From the NCBI GenBank assembly GCA_002077045.2, contig KZ111143.1, positions 62,001 to 126,000 of the forward strand: 64,000 bases of DNA. Reading direction: 5' to 3'. Within the stretch, counting starts at the first letter, position 1. Every line of letters starts with the position of its first letter. Position numbers and translations under genes: made by a program. The notes beneath the pieces are model-generated. The model was not told the DNA's origin and did no database searches. It worked only from the letters and a program-made list of their open reading frames with translations. This document shows positions 10,872 to 21,149 of the stretch, piece after piece. The stretch is from Rachicladosporium sp. CCFEE 5018. Taxonomy: Eukaryota; Ascomycota; Dothideomycetes; Cladosporiales; Cladosporiaceae.

Positions 10872-12619
10872 CTATTTCCGCCTGAATCGGTGACGTCCTG
10901 TGAAAAGTTTAGCACCACTGCCAGACGCACACGACCACGAGGGCTGACTAACGAAGTACAGGCCTGAGTCTATAAGCTTCTCGTAGTCCGCAGTCACCGA
11001 CGCTTTCAGCTTCTTGTATTCGTCGCTACCGAATCTCAACGGCGGTTGAGAAGGCAAAGGTCGCAGGGTAGCGGTCACGTTGCCCAAGCTGACCCGCATC
11101 GGCCGCCAGACTGGAGGAGCATTCGACGCGCTTCTTGCAAGGTGTCTGCCCCATAGCGCATTTGTACTTTCGGCTCCAGCTGCCGGGGAGGGGAGTGGGT
11201 ATAGCTGGGCCAAGCGCGCAATGTCGCCGTCCGATGATACACAAAGACTGGCATCCCAGGTGGCGCACTGATACACAGGTGGGTAATACTTACCACCTGG
11301 TTCTGTCGACAAAGGTATACCGCGGTTAACATCGACAATCTGGGCGGTTGCTTCACCCTGATCGTCAAATCTAAAGTAGGCATTGGTGTCAGCAGTGTAT
11401 GGCGACTGGGATATGTGTATGTGGAAGATTGTACTCAGTTCCGGGAGGTGTGCCATAGATCATGAGGGACCTGGTATCAATTGGGCCTCTAGCAACTAGC
11501 GCATCCTCTGCTGCTACACTAGGAACCATTTGGGCCCACCCAGACACAGCTATGAAATGTCAGCATAGCCACAAAGCAGTGTTACGACAGATACATACCT
11601 TTTCAGTGCTCATCTGCGAGCCGCGAATCCGAAAGTCTGTCACGTCAATTAATTTGTGATCCTTTGCATGATGGGTGGTATCATACAATCCCCGTATTCG
11701 AGCTTCGATGTCCAGACCTTTCACCCAGGGCTCTTGCTCGACTTTAAGCGCCGCAACAGTGCGCTTTGCCTTTTCGAAACCTCGACACCTCCCAATACTT
11801 CAAGACCAGTCCAGGGTTAACCTTGTTGTTGATATTATACGCCCTGGGACGCTGATGCTCATGCTGCAGTCCCATGACGTGACCAAGCTCGTGAGCGAAT
11901 GTCTGGACATTGACGCTGATCCAGTAGTCCCTGAGCTGTCGGGTGACATCGTCCATCGCCGTAGAGAAAACATACTCTGCCACTTTGACCCGTATTTGGG
12001 CGTAGTTGTCCCAAGGCTTCGTCCTAGACCTGTAGTATCCTACAGATGCTTGCGTGCCCTTCTTGGTCACTCCCTCGATGATCAAGGTGCCGTATGGATC
12101 TATGCCGGGTGTAGTACATATGCAGCCGAAATCATCGATCGCGCACGGCGAGGCGGGACAAACAAGCAAGGAAGATCGCATGAGGACAGGAGTCCCTATA
12201 TAGTCAGCACTTTTGCCCCCTCCAGCAACCTCGTGCAACATTACACTTCAGCCATGCTTGGATGGACATGTCCTGCAGTCTTTCCGCCGTACGTTCGTTC
12301 TCGAAGCAATATGTGATCTCGTGGATGCAGCTGAAACTGGGACATGTCGACTCTTGAACCTGTTTGTCTCACATAGCATGCTGGCTTGCGAGCACTGACT
12401 TGGCCAGACGCGGAGTCGATCCGGTATTCGCTTCGATTGATGCGCATACTCGTCGTCACTCGAAACGCTGAAGTAGCGCTTGATTGTAAGTGCCAAATGT
12501 TGCGAAGGAGCGTTGATACTGCGTAGCTTCGAACTCCATAGAACCGTGAGTGCGGTCTTTCCAAGTGCTACGACTGCGGCGAACGCAACGAGGTCGCGTA
12601 TTCTTTGCACGGTGCGCAT
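10872..12619 (-). pseudogene. astacin-like metallopeptidase, copy C (one frameshift)
   Basis: Exons fit at 12619-12400, 12336-12245, 12195-11599, 11549-11435 and 11370-10872. The product starts MRTVQRIRDLVAFAAVVALG (signal-like), then KRYFSVSSDDEY, a CxC-rich stretch (CAIDDFGCICTTPGID) and the zinc site HELGHVMGLQHEHQRPR. The Met-turn is SLMIYGT, and the C-terminal domain has SSDGDIARLAQLYP and FGSDEYKKLKAS. Between YWEV and RGFEKAKRT (about 11780-11795) the frame changes by one base; downstream it is open again. That is the only lesion I can see, so the gene may be functional if this base is an assembly error. Alternatively it is a young pseudogene. Confidence 0.65.
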
Positions 12620-13252
12620 ACTTTGCTGCAGAGGGGGTGATGTATGGTGGAAAGATGCGAAGCTCTCCAGCGGCTGCGGAGACTGCGTGGGTGACAGGTA
12701 CTATTGTACACATGGCTATGTTCATCACGAAATGTCGGAACAGAACTGTGTCCACGTGTAAGCATATCTGAATGGCCTTGTTCAACTCGGTGGCAGTAGA
12801 GGAAGTAAAACAAGGCAGTAAGGTACCCATGCTCGCAGATGATTTGACACTGCTACATCTTGTGCTGATTTGTGCCATGCTAAGCAGCTGACTGGAGGCT
12901 AGCAAACAAAGATTTGGATACACATGCAAAGCTGAGAGACGTCTGAAAGTTGTGGCTGTGTCTTCTTGGACTTCATGAACCGGAAAGCAATGCTCCGGTG
13001 GTGAAATCGGTGACCTTAGCTGTGGAACGGGATGATAGCAGGTGGCGTTGAAGCATCTGCTCATGAAGAGGCGCGACTAGCTCGGCGACAAACAGAATGG
13101 AGGAAGGATGAGCGACTTCATGAGCTGAGGGACGAACGGGTAGGAGAGGTCAGCCGTACTTGCCGAAACTAAGCAAGACTGACAGTGGTGTACGTGGAGC
13201 CTCGGCGAAAATCGGGACTGCCGCTCCTTCCTGATCAGTCGATATCGATCGT
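12620..13252. other. spacer between array copies C and D
   Basis: A long open frame crosses part of it on the minus strand (12456-13064), but its translation looks like random sequence and overlaps the start of copy C. I see no gene here. It contains the promoter of copy C. Confidence 0.45.
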
Positions 13253-14361
13253 CTAGACGAATCCGTCGGCGTCCTTATCCTCGAACCCACCATTTACAGC
13301 GGCTAGCAATGCTTGCGGCAAGCAGCGCTTGGCCTGATTATTGCCGATCATGGGTCCGACGGACAGTGTTCGCGCCGGAAGAGGCCGAATAGTTGTGGTA
13401 TAGTCCTGAACGATGACTCTCATGGGTGAAACGCCGGCTCACTAATGGTGTCGCGCTTCGAAGACTGGCGGCCGAGCGGCAGCCCGCTTAAGTCGCACCT
13501 TCACTCGCTTTTCCGGTCATGGTATCGTGCAGCGCAACATCGTAGCTCTCTAAGTTCTCGAGGTGCAACACCAGGCTCGCGTCTTTCTTATTGTAGACAT
13601 CGTGTGCATCGGGCCGCTGATGTTCATGCTGCAGACCAATGGCATGTCCGATCTCATGAGCCATCATCATGATGTTCTATACGAAGGCAAGCTGCTGCTG
13701 GTTGTCTCCTTCTGCACTGTCTGCAAGATGGTGCAGTCACTGGTCGTCGAACAGCAACCTGTGCCGACAAGGTAATTTGTTCCCTACGGCGAAGCCTGTA
13801 GTAACAAAGCTGACGTTGGTGAAGGGAGTGTGCTTGAGCTTGAGTGTTGTGAGTGCGTTGATACCAGAGATCGTGCACAGGCAGGGCTGCGGAGACGTTG
13901 GGTCGCAGGTCTCGGCAATCTGTATTCCTGAGAGATGACTGTACCATTGCAGGTGCCCCTTATGAAGCCAGCGCATGCCACGGAAGTGCGCGGAACATAA
14001 CATCCGTTCCCTTACACCAAGCAATGGCAGCGTTCCAGATTGTGTGCAAGGCTGTCCAGCTTGCTTGGTCGGCGAAGCAATACTGTATCCCACCCAGGCC
14101 TGTATCAGGCGCACAAGTCGTGGCTGGGAGATAATCAGCTCATGCCATCCGAGTCAAGCACCAGGATGTCTGACCCGGCAATGGCACATTTGGCCTTCGA
14201 GCAAGTTCAGGCACTGGTGTGTTGTGAGCCTGGCTATGCTCGTGGTCGCTTTGTATCCTGAAGAAGCGCTTCAATACGGTTCCAGCTTCCTTATTGCTGT
14301 ACTCCGCGGTACTCCAAATGGCAATACCCGAAAATGCTGCCAAAGTGCAACTGAGCACCAT
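13253..14361 (-). pseudogene. astacin-like metallopeptidase, copy D (internal deletion)
   Basis: The start (ATG 14361) gives MVLSCTLAAFSGIAIW and then KRFFRIQSDHEHS, matching the N-termini of copies B and C. Further on come IQYCFADQASW, a CDPTSPQPCLCTISGIN segment equivalent to the Cys-rich part of copy B, and the zinc site HEIGHAIGLQHEHQRPD near 13640. After the LESYDVAL segment the frame ends, and only about 50 bases later the far C-terminal motif SPMRVIVQDY...IRPLPAR appears (13253-13435). The Met-turn, SDGDIARL and intervening exons are missing, so several hundred bases were deleted. Frames also change between the Cys-rich part and the zinc site. A clear pseudogene. Confidence 0.65.
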
Positions 14362-14730
14362 CCGGCGAACCCGCAATGCCAGAGCCAGCATCCTCGACCT
14401 CAGTAGCGAGCCCTTTAAGGTCGAGGTATCGAGTTATGGAAAAGATAGCGGGGCCTCTAGGCCCATGCAAGCTCGACAGCGACATGCGCGACCCACCCTG
14501 TATCGACTGGACCGCTTGCTCATTATGTTGAGGCACGGTGATCGTTGGCATGGACTCGTGCCGAAGACCTATGCCCGGCAATCTGGTGTATTATGCTTTC
14601 GCGTGCTGTTGATCTTCGCATGTCGCAGATCGTTTCGCCTCTCTGCTATGCAGCACCAGTGGGTACGGCATTCGTGAGAGAGTCGCGTCAGGCCGAGAGC
14701 GTTTTGCTGCTCCATCACAGAGTATCAAGT
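14362..14730. other. intergenic between array and VPS51
   Basis: Holds the promoter of copy D and the 3' UTR of VPS51. The open frames seen here have no recognisable content. Confidence 0.4.
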
Positions 14731-15489
14731 TCACTCTGTCTCAAGCACAGCCAGACAATCTGCTCTCACCTTCGCAGACCCCTGGACGTGTGCCCAGCTG
14801 TCCAGCAGTCCAGATATGACAGTCCACTGCTGCGCAGCATCATCTCCACGCCCATCTCGCACAAGCTGCTGGAGTCGGGCGGGTGCTTGCAAGACCCACT
14901 TCACGGTTTCTTGGTGCTTTCGCCGCTGCTTTACATTGCCGGCACCGCCGTTGCTGACACCATGCTGCCGCCTCAGCTGTTTGGACAGCACTTTCGCGCT
15001 TTCTGCAATCTTCCCTACGTCCTCTTCCAGCGAGCCAGTCATCGGGGTGAGAGGATCCATGTTCATCCTCATCTTCCGGATCGTGTCCGTCGCCGCTATC
15101 AGCTTCGAGTAATTGTCATACACCAACGCCTTCTTCTCCCCGTCCAGCGTCCTGATCTCGCCGATCAACCCAGCCTCAACACGTAGAACACCCTCCAGGC
15201 TCTCCGTAGCAAGAATGCCTTTGACATACTCGTCCGCATCAAAGCCCGCTTTGTCGAGTTCAGACTCAGTCTGGACGTCTAGCGTCGGAGTGGGCGGCAC
15301 ATTCCCTTCTCCAGCCTTGAGATTGTAGTAGTCGCGTAGTGCTGAGCGATCTGCGCGATTACGGCGAAGGCTTCCTGTCGCTGGGCCTGGCCCGCCTTGG
15401 CGCGAGGTGGAGGCGGAGCGGTCGGTGGAGGCCGAACCGCGGCGGGACGACAAACTGATTGAAGGGCGCGGTGAGGCGATGGTGGACAT
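14731..15489 (-). CDS. VPS51: Vps51, GARP/EARP tethering complex subunit
   Basis: A single 252-codon frame from ATG 15489 (MSTIASPRPS). Vps51 is the small subunit that links the GARP complex to the t-SNARE Tlg1 and supports endosome-to-Golgi retrograde traffic. The visible protein has a low-complexity Ser/Arg/Pro N-terminus of about 60 residues. After it comes the family block DYYNLKAG...GFDADEYVKGIL, then ESLEGVLRVEAGLIGEIRTL and coiled-coil helices with YDNYSKLIAATDTIRKMR and MTGSLEEDVGKI. Length and block order fit fungal Vps51 proteins, which are shorter than the metazoan form. An in-frame extension upstream of 15489 exists but lacks an ATG. No break is seen. Confidence 0.88.
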   Translation of the reverse strand: MSTIASPRPSISLSSRRGSASTDRSASTSRQGGPGPATGSLRRNRADRSALRDYYNLKAGEGNVPPTPTLDVQTESELDKAGFDADEYVKGILATESLEGVLRVEAGLIGEIRTLDGEKKALVYDNYSKLIAATDTIRKMRMNMDPLTPMTGSLEEDVGKIAESAKVLSKQLRRQHGVSNGGAGNVKQRRKHQETVKWVLQAPARLQQLVRDGRGDDAAQQWTVISGLLDSWAHVQGSAKVRADCLAVLETE

Positions 15490-16121
15490 GGTACAAGTGC
15501 AGACCGCGTTGCAATAATTAGTCGCGAGGACATTGCGGCTCTGTCTTCGTCGCGTGAAGGCTGGTCGCGTTCCGACTACGCTCATTCGGGTATGGCGTGG
15601 AAGGTGCTCTCAAATTCCTCACTTCACTGCACATCAGTCGCACCTATCACTTTGCCATTGTGCTACATGTATTCGACTTTGGATGCGAAGTGCAATTACT
15701 TCCTCAACATGCTCGAGAGGATGCGCTGAGTCGGGCGGGATGGCCGATTCGCTGAGTGCAGTCAGATGCCCTGTACGCTCATCCATGTTGGTCACGCTTC
15801 AGACGCGACAGACGGGAGCAGCATAACGTCGGCGCATTCAACATATGCCGGCACAATCCCGTGCTATACACCTATCCGCCCATCAATACTTACGAAGCTA
15901 GAACGATTCATTCCATACATTGAACGCCCATGTCAGCTGCATCCCACTCAAATGAAGGAAGGCACGACGGACCCAATGTTACACGACTGCCTGCAGCGCA
16001 GCGGCAGCGTCCGCCACGCCAAGTCGAGCGTTTGTCTTTCTTATAATACTCATTTCTCCTTTAGTATGTTCCAACTCACCCTAAACTCCTGACCTCTCGG
16101 ATCGCGCACAAGTTGTCCACC
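15490..16121. promoter_or_regulatory. divergent promoter region, VPS51 / RdRP
   Basis: A head-to-head spacer of about 630 bases. The RdRP start sits in ACCATGG at 16119-16125, a strong eukaryotic start context. No coding content or obvious operator was found. Confidence 0.4.
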
Positions 16122-19100
16122 ATGGACGTCTTCGTGCGCAACGTCCCGGCGAATGTCAGCGTACGGCAACTGAAGGCAGCTTTCGCTGCACCACTTGCAG
16201 AATGCGGCATACACGACTATCACTGCGAACCGTTTCGCAATCATCCACTCGCCAAGATCACTGTCCTGGACTCAGCAGCAGGCGACCGCTTTTTGAGTCA
16301 GTATGGTGTCCCCGCACGATCCCCTGCCAACGCTCGCCCACGCAAATCTATCAACTGCGGCGGACGCACTTTTCGATGCGGGCGAAGCAAAGATGATCTC
16401 AGTGACGGGAGCCTCAAGGCGCTTCGACACGAGGCGGCAGGGCGAGCAGCGGAGGCGCTGGCTCGACCAGTGGCCAGTAGAGGTAAGCAGCATATTCAAA
16501 GACGGCGTTTTGAAGTGACGGGCGTGCATTGCGGCACATGGGATTACGATGGATTTGATCTCGTCTTCACTTCGGAGGCTACTCACCGACAAGCAGGCAC
16601 GATCTACTTCGGATCGCGAGAAGCAGTCCTACTGTTTGGGTGTGCAGGCAGTGATCAATTGCGCATTGACTTCGATTACTGGGCTTGCGAGAATGTTGTG
16701 CTGGGTGGAGATCACACTCCAAGTGTTACGTTCACACTCCGGCAATCTCCGAAGTTCTACCAAGTCGGCGGTGCTGATATGCTGGCTGCTGGACTCGAAG
16801 CATTGATGCTAGGCAGAGCAGTAGCGAGGCAGCCTACGCCCACGAAGAAGAGACTGCTTGGTTTTCCGAATGATCTCCACACAGTAACAGGCACCTGCAA
16901 AGTGTATCGCATCAGTGTCGCCAGCAGTGACGACCTTGGACACATACGCCGGCTCGTTCAACGGACGCCAAAGATGCCGACAAACATTGCAAAGCCAACC
17001 AGGATGGTCTTCCCTGCTCAACCCCGCCACGTCATAATGCGAAAACTGCAAAACGACATCACGGACGTCAAGCTGTATGGCGCGTTGTCATTTCACGTGC
17101 GCTACCGGCTCGATCGTCTGGCAAGGAACGGTCGGCTCTCTCCATTGGCAGTCATAGCGTTGCTTCCTACAGTGCAGAGGCTATGTGACTTCAAAAGCAG
17201 CCAAAGTGTCGCGTACGCCATCAGCCGACTGTACTTGACGCTTTCCCCTGCAGGGCCATTCGTGGAATCTAAGATCTTCTCTGAGGCAGGCCTTGTGGAC
17301 CAACTTGAGGAGCTCTGCGAGACGTCGGATCGCTACCATCACCACTTGAACCCATACGAGCTGGTCAAGCGGCATCAGCACATCAAGCTCATACATAAGA
17401 TTATCATCACCCCAACAGGTACGTTCCTTCGCGGTCCTGAACCCGAGCCTGTCAATCGAGTGCTTCGCAAGTACCCTTCTCACACCGACAATTTCATGCG
17501 GGTGATCTTTCAGGATGAGGATGGAGGCTCTGTCAGATACGACTCGCAAGCCACGCAAGAGCTCGTGTACCATGGCCGGTTCAAATCCGTCTTGGACGGC
17601 TCGATCATCATCGCTGGTCAGGGCTTCACCTTTCTTGGGTTCTCGCACTCTTCACTACGAGCTCAGTCGTGCTGGTTCATGGCGCCGCTCATTCTCGACG
17701 GCGTCATGATGTATCCGCCGATGGTACTGAAGGAGCTTGGATCGTTCGACTCCATTCGTGTGCCTGCCAAATGCGCAGCTCGAATCGGGCAGAACTTCGC
17801 CGACACCAATGCCACAATCGATATTGAAGAGAACGAGCTGTTCGGTATGGAAGACGTTACACGGAACAACTACGAATTTAGCGATGGTGTTGGTACAATC
17901 TCGTTGGCGCTGTTGCAGAAGATTTGGCGGGTGTATGGGACTCGACGCACGCTAAAGCCAACAGCACTGCAGATTCGTTACGCTGGTGCCAAAGGCATGG
18001 TATCGTTCGACTCTCGGCTTGCAGGCAATCAACTATGTCTGCGACCCAGCATGGTCAAGTTTTAAGCACCCAACTCGCGCAACCTTGAGATCTGCGGTGC
18101 AGTCTTTCGCCCACTGCTTATGGTCCTGAACCGGCAGATCATGGAGGATCTGAAGGTACCGAACGACAGCTTTATCCAGCTACAGCAGGCAACAGTCAAG
18201 GCATTGCGATGCATGACTGCCGACTCCGTGAATACCGAGACGTTCTTGGAGGAGGCCTCCGCGTCGAAGGTCACGCAAATGCCTGATCTAATCGGCAAAC
18301 TAGGTTGGGTTGGGATAGACTATCGCACGGACGACTTCCTGTACAGCGTTTTGGAGATGGCGGTCGTCTCGAGGTTGAGAGACTTCAAGCACAGAGGCCG
18401 CATCCCAGTGCCAAAGGGTGAGAGGCGTGCACGAGTCGTTGTTCAGGGCTTCTACTAAGATATGCCAGGTTTCACTCTATATGGCATAATGGACGAGACT
18501 GGCAACCTGCAGGAAGGTCAGATCTTCGTTGTCACCGAGACTTAGGCATCGAGCCGTAGCGCATCTGCTACCACGCTGATGCTCCCGTCAGCAAGTGGAG
18601 GCAAGCATGTGCTCGTAAAAGACGGAATCATCATTACGCGCTCGCCAGCCATGCACCCTGGCGACATCCAACGCGTCAACGCGGTCAATGTTCCACAGGA
18701 TTCGCCATTGCAGTCCCTCCATAATGTCGTGGTCTTCTCTCAGCACGGGAAGAGAGACTTGGCCAGCCAGTTGAGCGGTGGCGATCTCGATGGCGATCTA
18801 TACAATGTCATCTACGACGACTGCCTCATCCCGCCGATCACATATCAGGCAGTGGAATACCCGAGAGTCAAAGCCAGAGAGCTCGACAGACCAGTGACTG
18901 CAAAAGTCATGAGCGACTTCTTCGTGCAGTTCATGCAATCTGACCAGCTCGGTATGTTCTGTAACGTACACCAACAGCTCGCGGATCAGAGTGGTTCCGG
19001 CACGCTTGACTTACGCTGTATCAAGCTTGCTAGCATGGCATCCACTGCAGTCGACTTCTCGAAGACTGGCATACCTGTGAACATTGCCGAATGCCCAAAG

Positions 19101-19925
19101 CACCCGCGAGAGCGTCCAGACTTCATGGCTCCAGGTCCTCGCGCTTTCGTTGACGAGTCGTTGACTTCGATGACGACAGTGATGAGGATGATGCCGATCT
19201 GTTTGAAGGTCTGGATGCGGAGAGACGCCCAATGCGATACGACAAGAGCGAGAAGGTGCTTGGTCAGCTATATCGCAACATCGATGAGAAGCAGTTCCTC
19301 AAAGACATGCAGAAGGGTCGCCATCTTGCTATCGCTCGGTACTCGCACAGTGATGTGCTGGTCACGTTATACGACTACGTGCTCAAGTTCGTGGCCGAGT
19401 ATGGCGTATCATGGGATCATCAGGTAGAGTTGGCGAGAGACATCCGCACTGGGTGAGTACTTCTACCTCTGTGATATGCATGCCACTGGTATCTTCCAGA
19501 TACGAAGACAGCTTCTCGATGTCCTGTACAACTACAGTCCCACTGCCGGCACACCACTCTCGGAGACGGAAGTCTTCTCCGGAAACATCCTCGGCCGTCA
19601 AGGTGGTGCTCAAGGCAAGCCACTGCGTGAGCTCGGCATGCAAATGCGCGAACGTTTCGAGCCTGTCGCGGAGTACTGCAGAGTGCGCATCGTACATGGC
19701 AACCAAGTCATTCATGCCACAGAGTATCTGGACGAGCTGTATGATATGAACGAGCGAGAAATCGAGGCTATCCCGCGCGCGATCGCTTGTCTGAGCGTTG
19801 GGATCGATCCGAGGCTGGGAGAGCTGAAGAGCTTCCAGTATATTGCTGCGGCAGTGTGTCTGCAGGAGTTGCTGCGGTATCGCATTACGACATTCGGGAT
19901 GTACACCTTGCCGAAGCTTGGCTGA
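16122..19925 (+). pseudogene. RNA-dependent RNA polymerase (RNA-silencing type), disrupted
   Basis: Cellular RdRPs of this type make double-stranded RNA in fungal gene silencing. The protein opens with an RRM-like segment (MDVFVRNVPANVSVRQLKAA), then VTGVHCGTWDYD, and much later the catalytic loop LSGGDLDGDLYN near 18775-18810, with all three Asp present. The C-terminal part has LSETEVFSGNILGR and ends at 19925. A 51-base intron (18418-18468, GTGAGA...CCAG) removes one apparent stop and restores PKGFTLYGIMDETG. Four lesions remain: TAA at 18063-18065, TAG at 18543-18545, a frame change near 19160 (into FDDDSDEDDADLFEG) and another near 19515, after an intron at about 19454-19500. Read literally it is a pseudogene. 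Given similar single-base breaks in essential neighbours, assembly error is a real alternative, though the two stops are substitutions. Confidence 0.75.
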
Positions 19926-20177
19926 TGGTACTCTGCTGCCGAGAGTTGCTCATCGTATACCATGAATAGCGGGGTCATAGCTACCGGAGGATCATGCTGA
20001 GCTCGCCGGTTCGTGGGTGGACCTGGGGATACGCTGTTGTGTCATGGCTCCAGCTTCCTGGCAAGCAGCCTCGAGAATCGCCTTCTCGCTTCGGTTCTTC
20101 TGTCCAAATAGAGCCAGTGAGAGCGCTGGACTAGCTTGAGAAGTGTTAATAGCAATGAAGATATCATCGCGTGAACC

Positions 20178-20897
20178 TCACCCTCCCTGCCCAACCCCAG
20201 CCTGCTGCTTCAACACCTCCTTCCTCTCCTCCCTCCACTTCTTATCCCACACCTCAACCTTCCCTCCCAACACTTCCACACTCCCCGGCTCCAACATGAC
20301 AACCCCTCTCGCCACAGTAACACCCCTCAGCACCAGCTTCGCCCCAATCCCCATCCCCACGTTCACCCCACCCACATCCCTCATCTCAAACCCATAAACC
20401 TTCGTCCCCTTCCCATCCTGCAGCAACAACTTATGCGGCCCAGCAGAAGCGTTCACAGGCGCAGGCACATTCCCCTCCTCAGGAATGACACGAATGACTT
20501 CATGTCCTCGCCTCGTCTCGCCACGTTCTTGCGTTTCGAGGGCTTCGAATTGCGACCAGCGGCTGTGGCCTATGTCTTCGATGTCGAGGACTTGGACGAC
20601 TATGGGGCCGGAGAGACGGAGTTCTTTGACTGCTGCGTTGGCGATGTTTGCTGGGAGACTTGTGGCTGGGGTGGTGGCGAGGGAGGTTGTGATGTCTGTT
20701 GCTAGGATGCGAAAGAGGGCTGTCTTGTGAAGGGCTTGGAGAGGTGTAGAGGTTCGGATGCTAGGGAGGAATGAAGCAAGCCAGGCTGGAGCTGGTGAGA
20801 CGTTCTTGTATGCCAAGTGGGTGGCGATTGAGGTTTTGATGGTGTCCATTGATGTGTTGTTGACTGCTGTCGCCGCAGCTGGGCGCTGGGTGGTCAT
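20178..20897 (-). CDS. RMI1: Rmi1, RecQ-mediated genome instability protein 1
   Basis: Uninterrupted 239-codon frame (MTTQRPAAATAV...). Rmi1 binds Top3 and the RecQ helicase Sgs1/Rqh1 and helps dissolve double Holliday junctions. The N-terminal three-helix part carries NVSPAPAWLASFLPSIR and TPLQALHKTALFRIL. The OB-fold follows with IVVQVLDIEDIGHSRW, then KLLLQDGKGTKVYGFEMRD and LRGVTVARGVVMLEPGSVEV, the most typical Rmi1 block. Length matches fungal Rmi1. Its 3' end faces the RdRP with about 250 bases between. The codon use towards the 3' end (plus-strand CCC/ACC runs at 20160-20480) is strikingly C-rich compared with neighbours. Confidence 0.9.
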   Translation of the reverse strand: MTTQRPAAATAVNNTSMDTIKTSIATHLAYKNVSPAPAWLASFLPSIRTSTPLQALHKTALFRILATDITTSLATTPATSLPANIANAAVKELRLSGPIVVQVLDIEDIGHSRWSQFEALETQERGETRRGHEVIRVIPEEGNVPAPVNASAGPHKLLLQDGKGTKVYGFEMRDVGGVNVGMGIGAKLVLRGVTVARGVVMLEPGSVEVLGGKVEVWDKKWREERKEVLKQQAGVGQGG

Positions 20898-21149
20898 GAT
20901 TTAGGCGAAATCGATCATCCTCTTCAACAATCACCACATCTAAGCCAGCCCTCCTCATCTACAGATCCCGCATGTGCGTGCCATGGTCGAGCATTCGATA
21001 TCGCTGTCACGATAGAAGTCGTGGAAACAAGGCGAAGGTTAGAGTACACGGCCCGCTGCGGGCGAGACCGCGCTACGAAGTGACCAACTTTTGGTTACCA
21101 ACTATGGACATTCACATACAGCTCACATTGAGAGTACCAGTGCCTAGCA

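Larger units (their letters stand above)
6144..14361 (-). repeat. tandem array of four astacin-like metallopeptidase copies
   Basis: Four head-to-tail units (A 6144-7740, B 8196-10043, C 10872-12619, D 13253-14361) plus a C-terminal scrap at 10385-10560, all on the minus strand and about 2 kb apart. Shared marks are an FF/YxS-x-x-DDEY-like segment, RYCF/YCF, a CLC/CIC segment, HExGHxxGLxHxHQR, SxMxY and a C-terminal PMRV...LRP. The arrangement is what unequal crossing-over produces. Protein similarity between units is obvious by eye only at motifs, so most duplications are not recent. Confidence 0.75.

Noticed and set aside
12456..13064. 202-codon frame on minus
   Set aside because: It overlaps the start of metallopeptidase copy C in a different frame and has no motif; translation looks random.
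13130..13260. Possible 5S rRNA or small RNA (CAGCCGTACTTG)
   Set aside because: The short resemblance to fungal 5S rRNA does not extend, and the segment runs into the end of metallopeptidase copy D.
16272..18298. Several minus-strand and alternate-frame ORFs inside the RdRP
   Set aside because: The plus-strand frame carries the family blocks; others lack motifs.
18419..18458. Stop TAA at 18456-18458 as a third premature stop in the RdRP
   Set aside because: It falls inside a convincing 51-base intron whose removal restores a conserved block.
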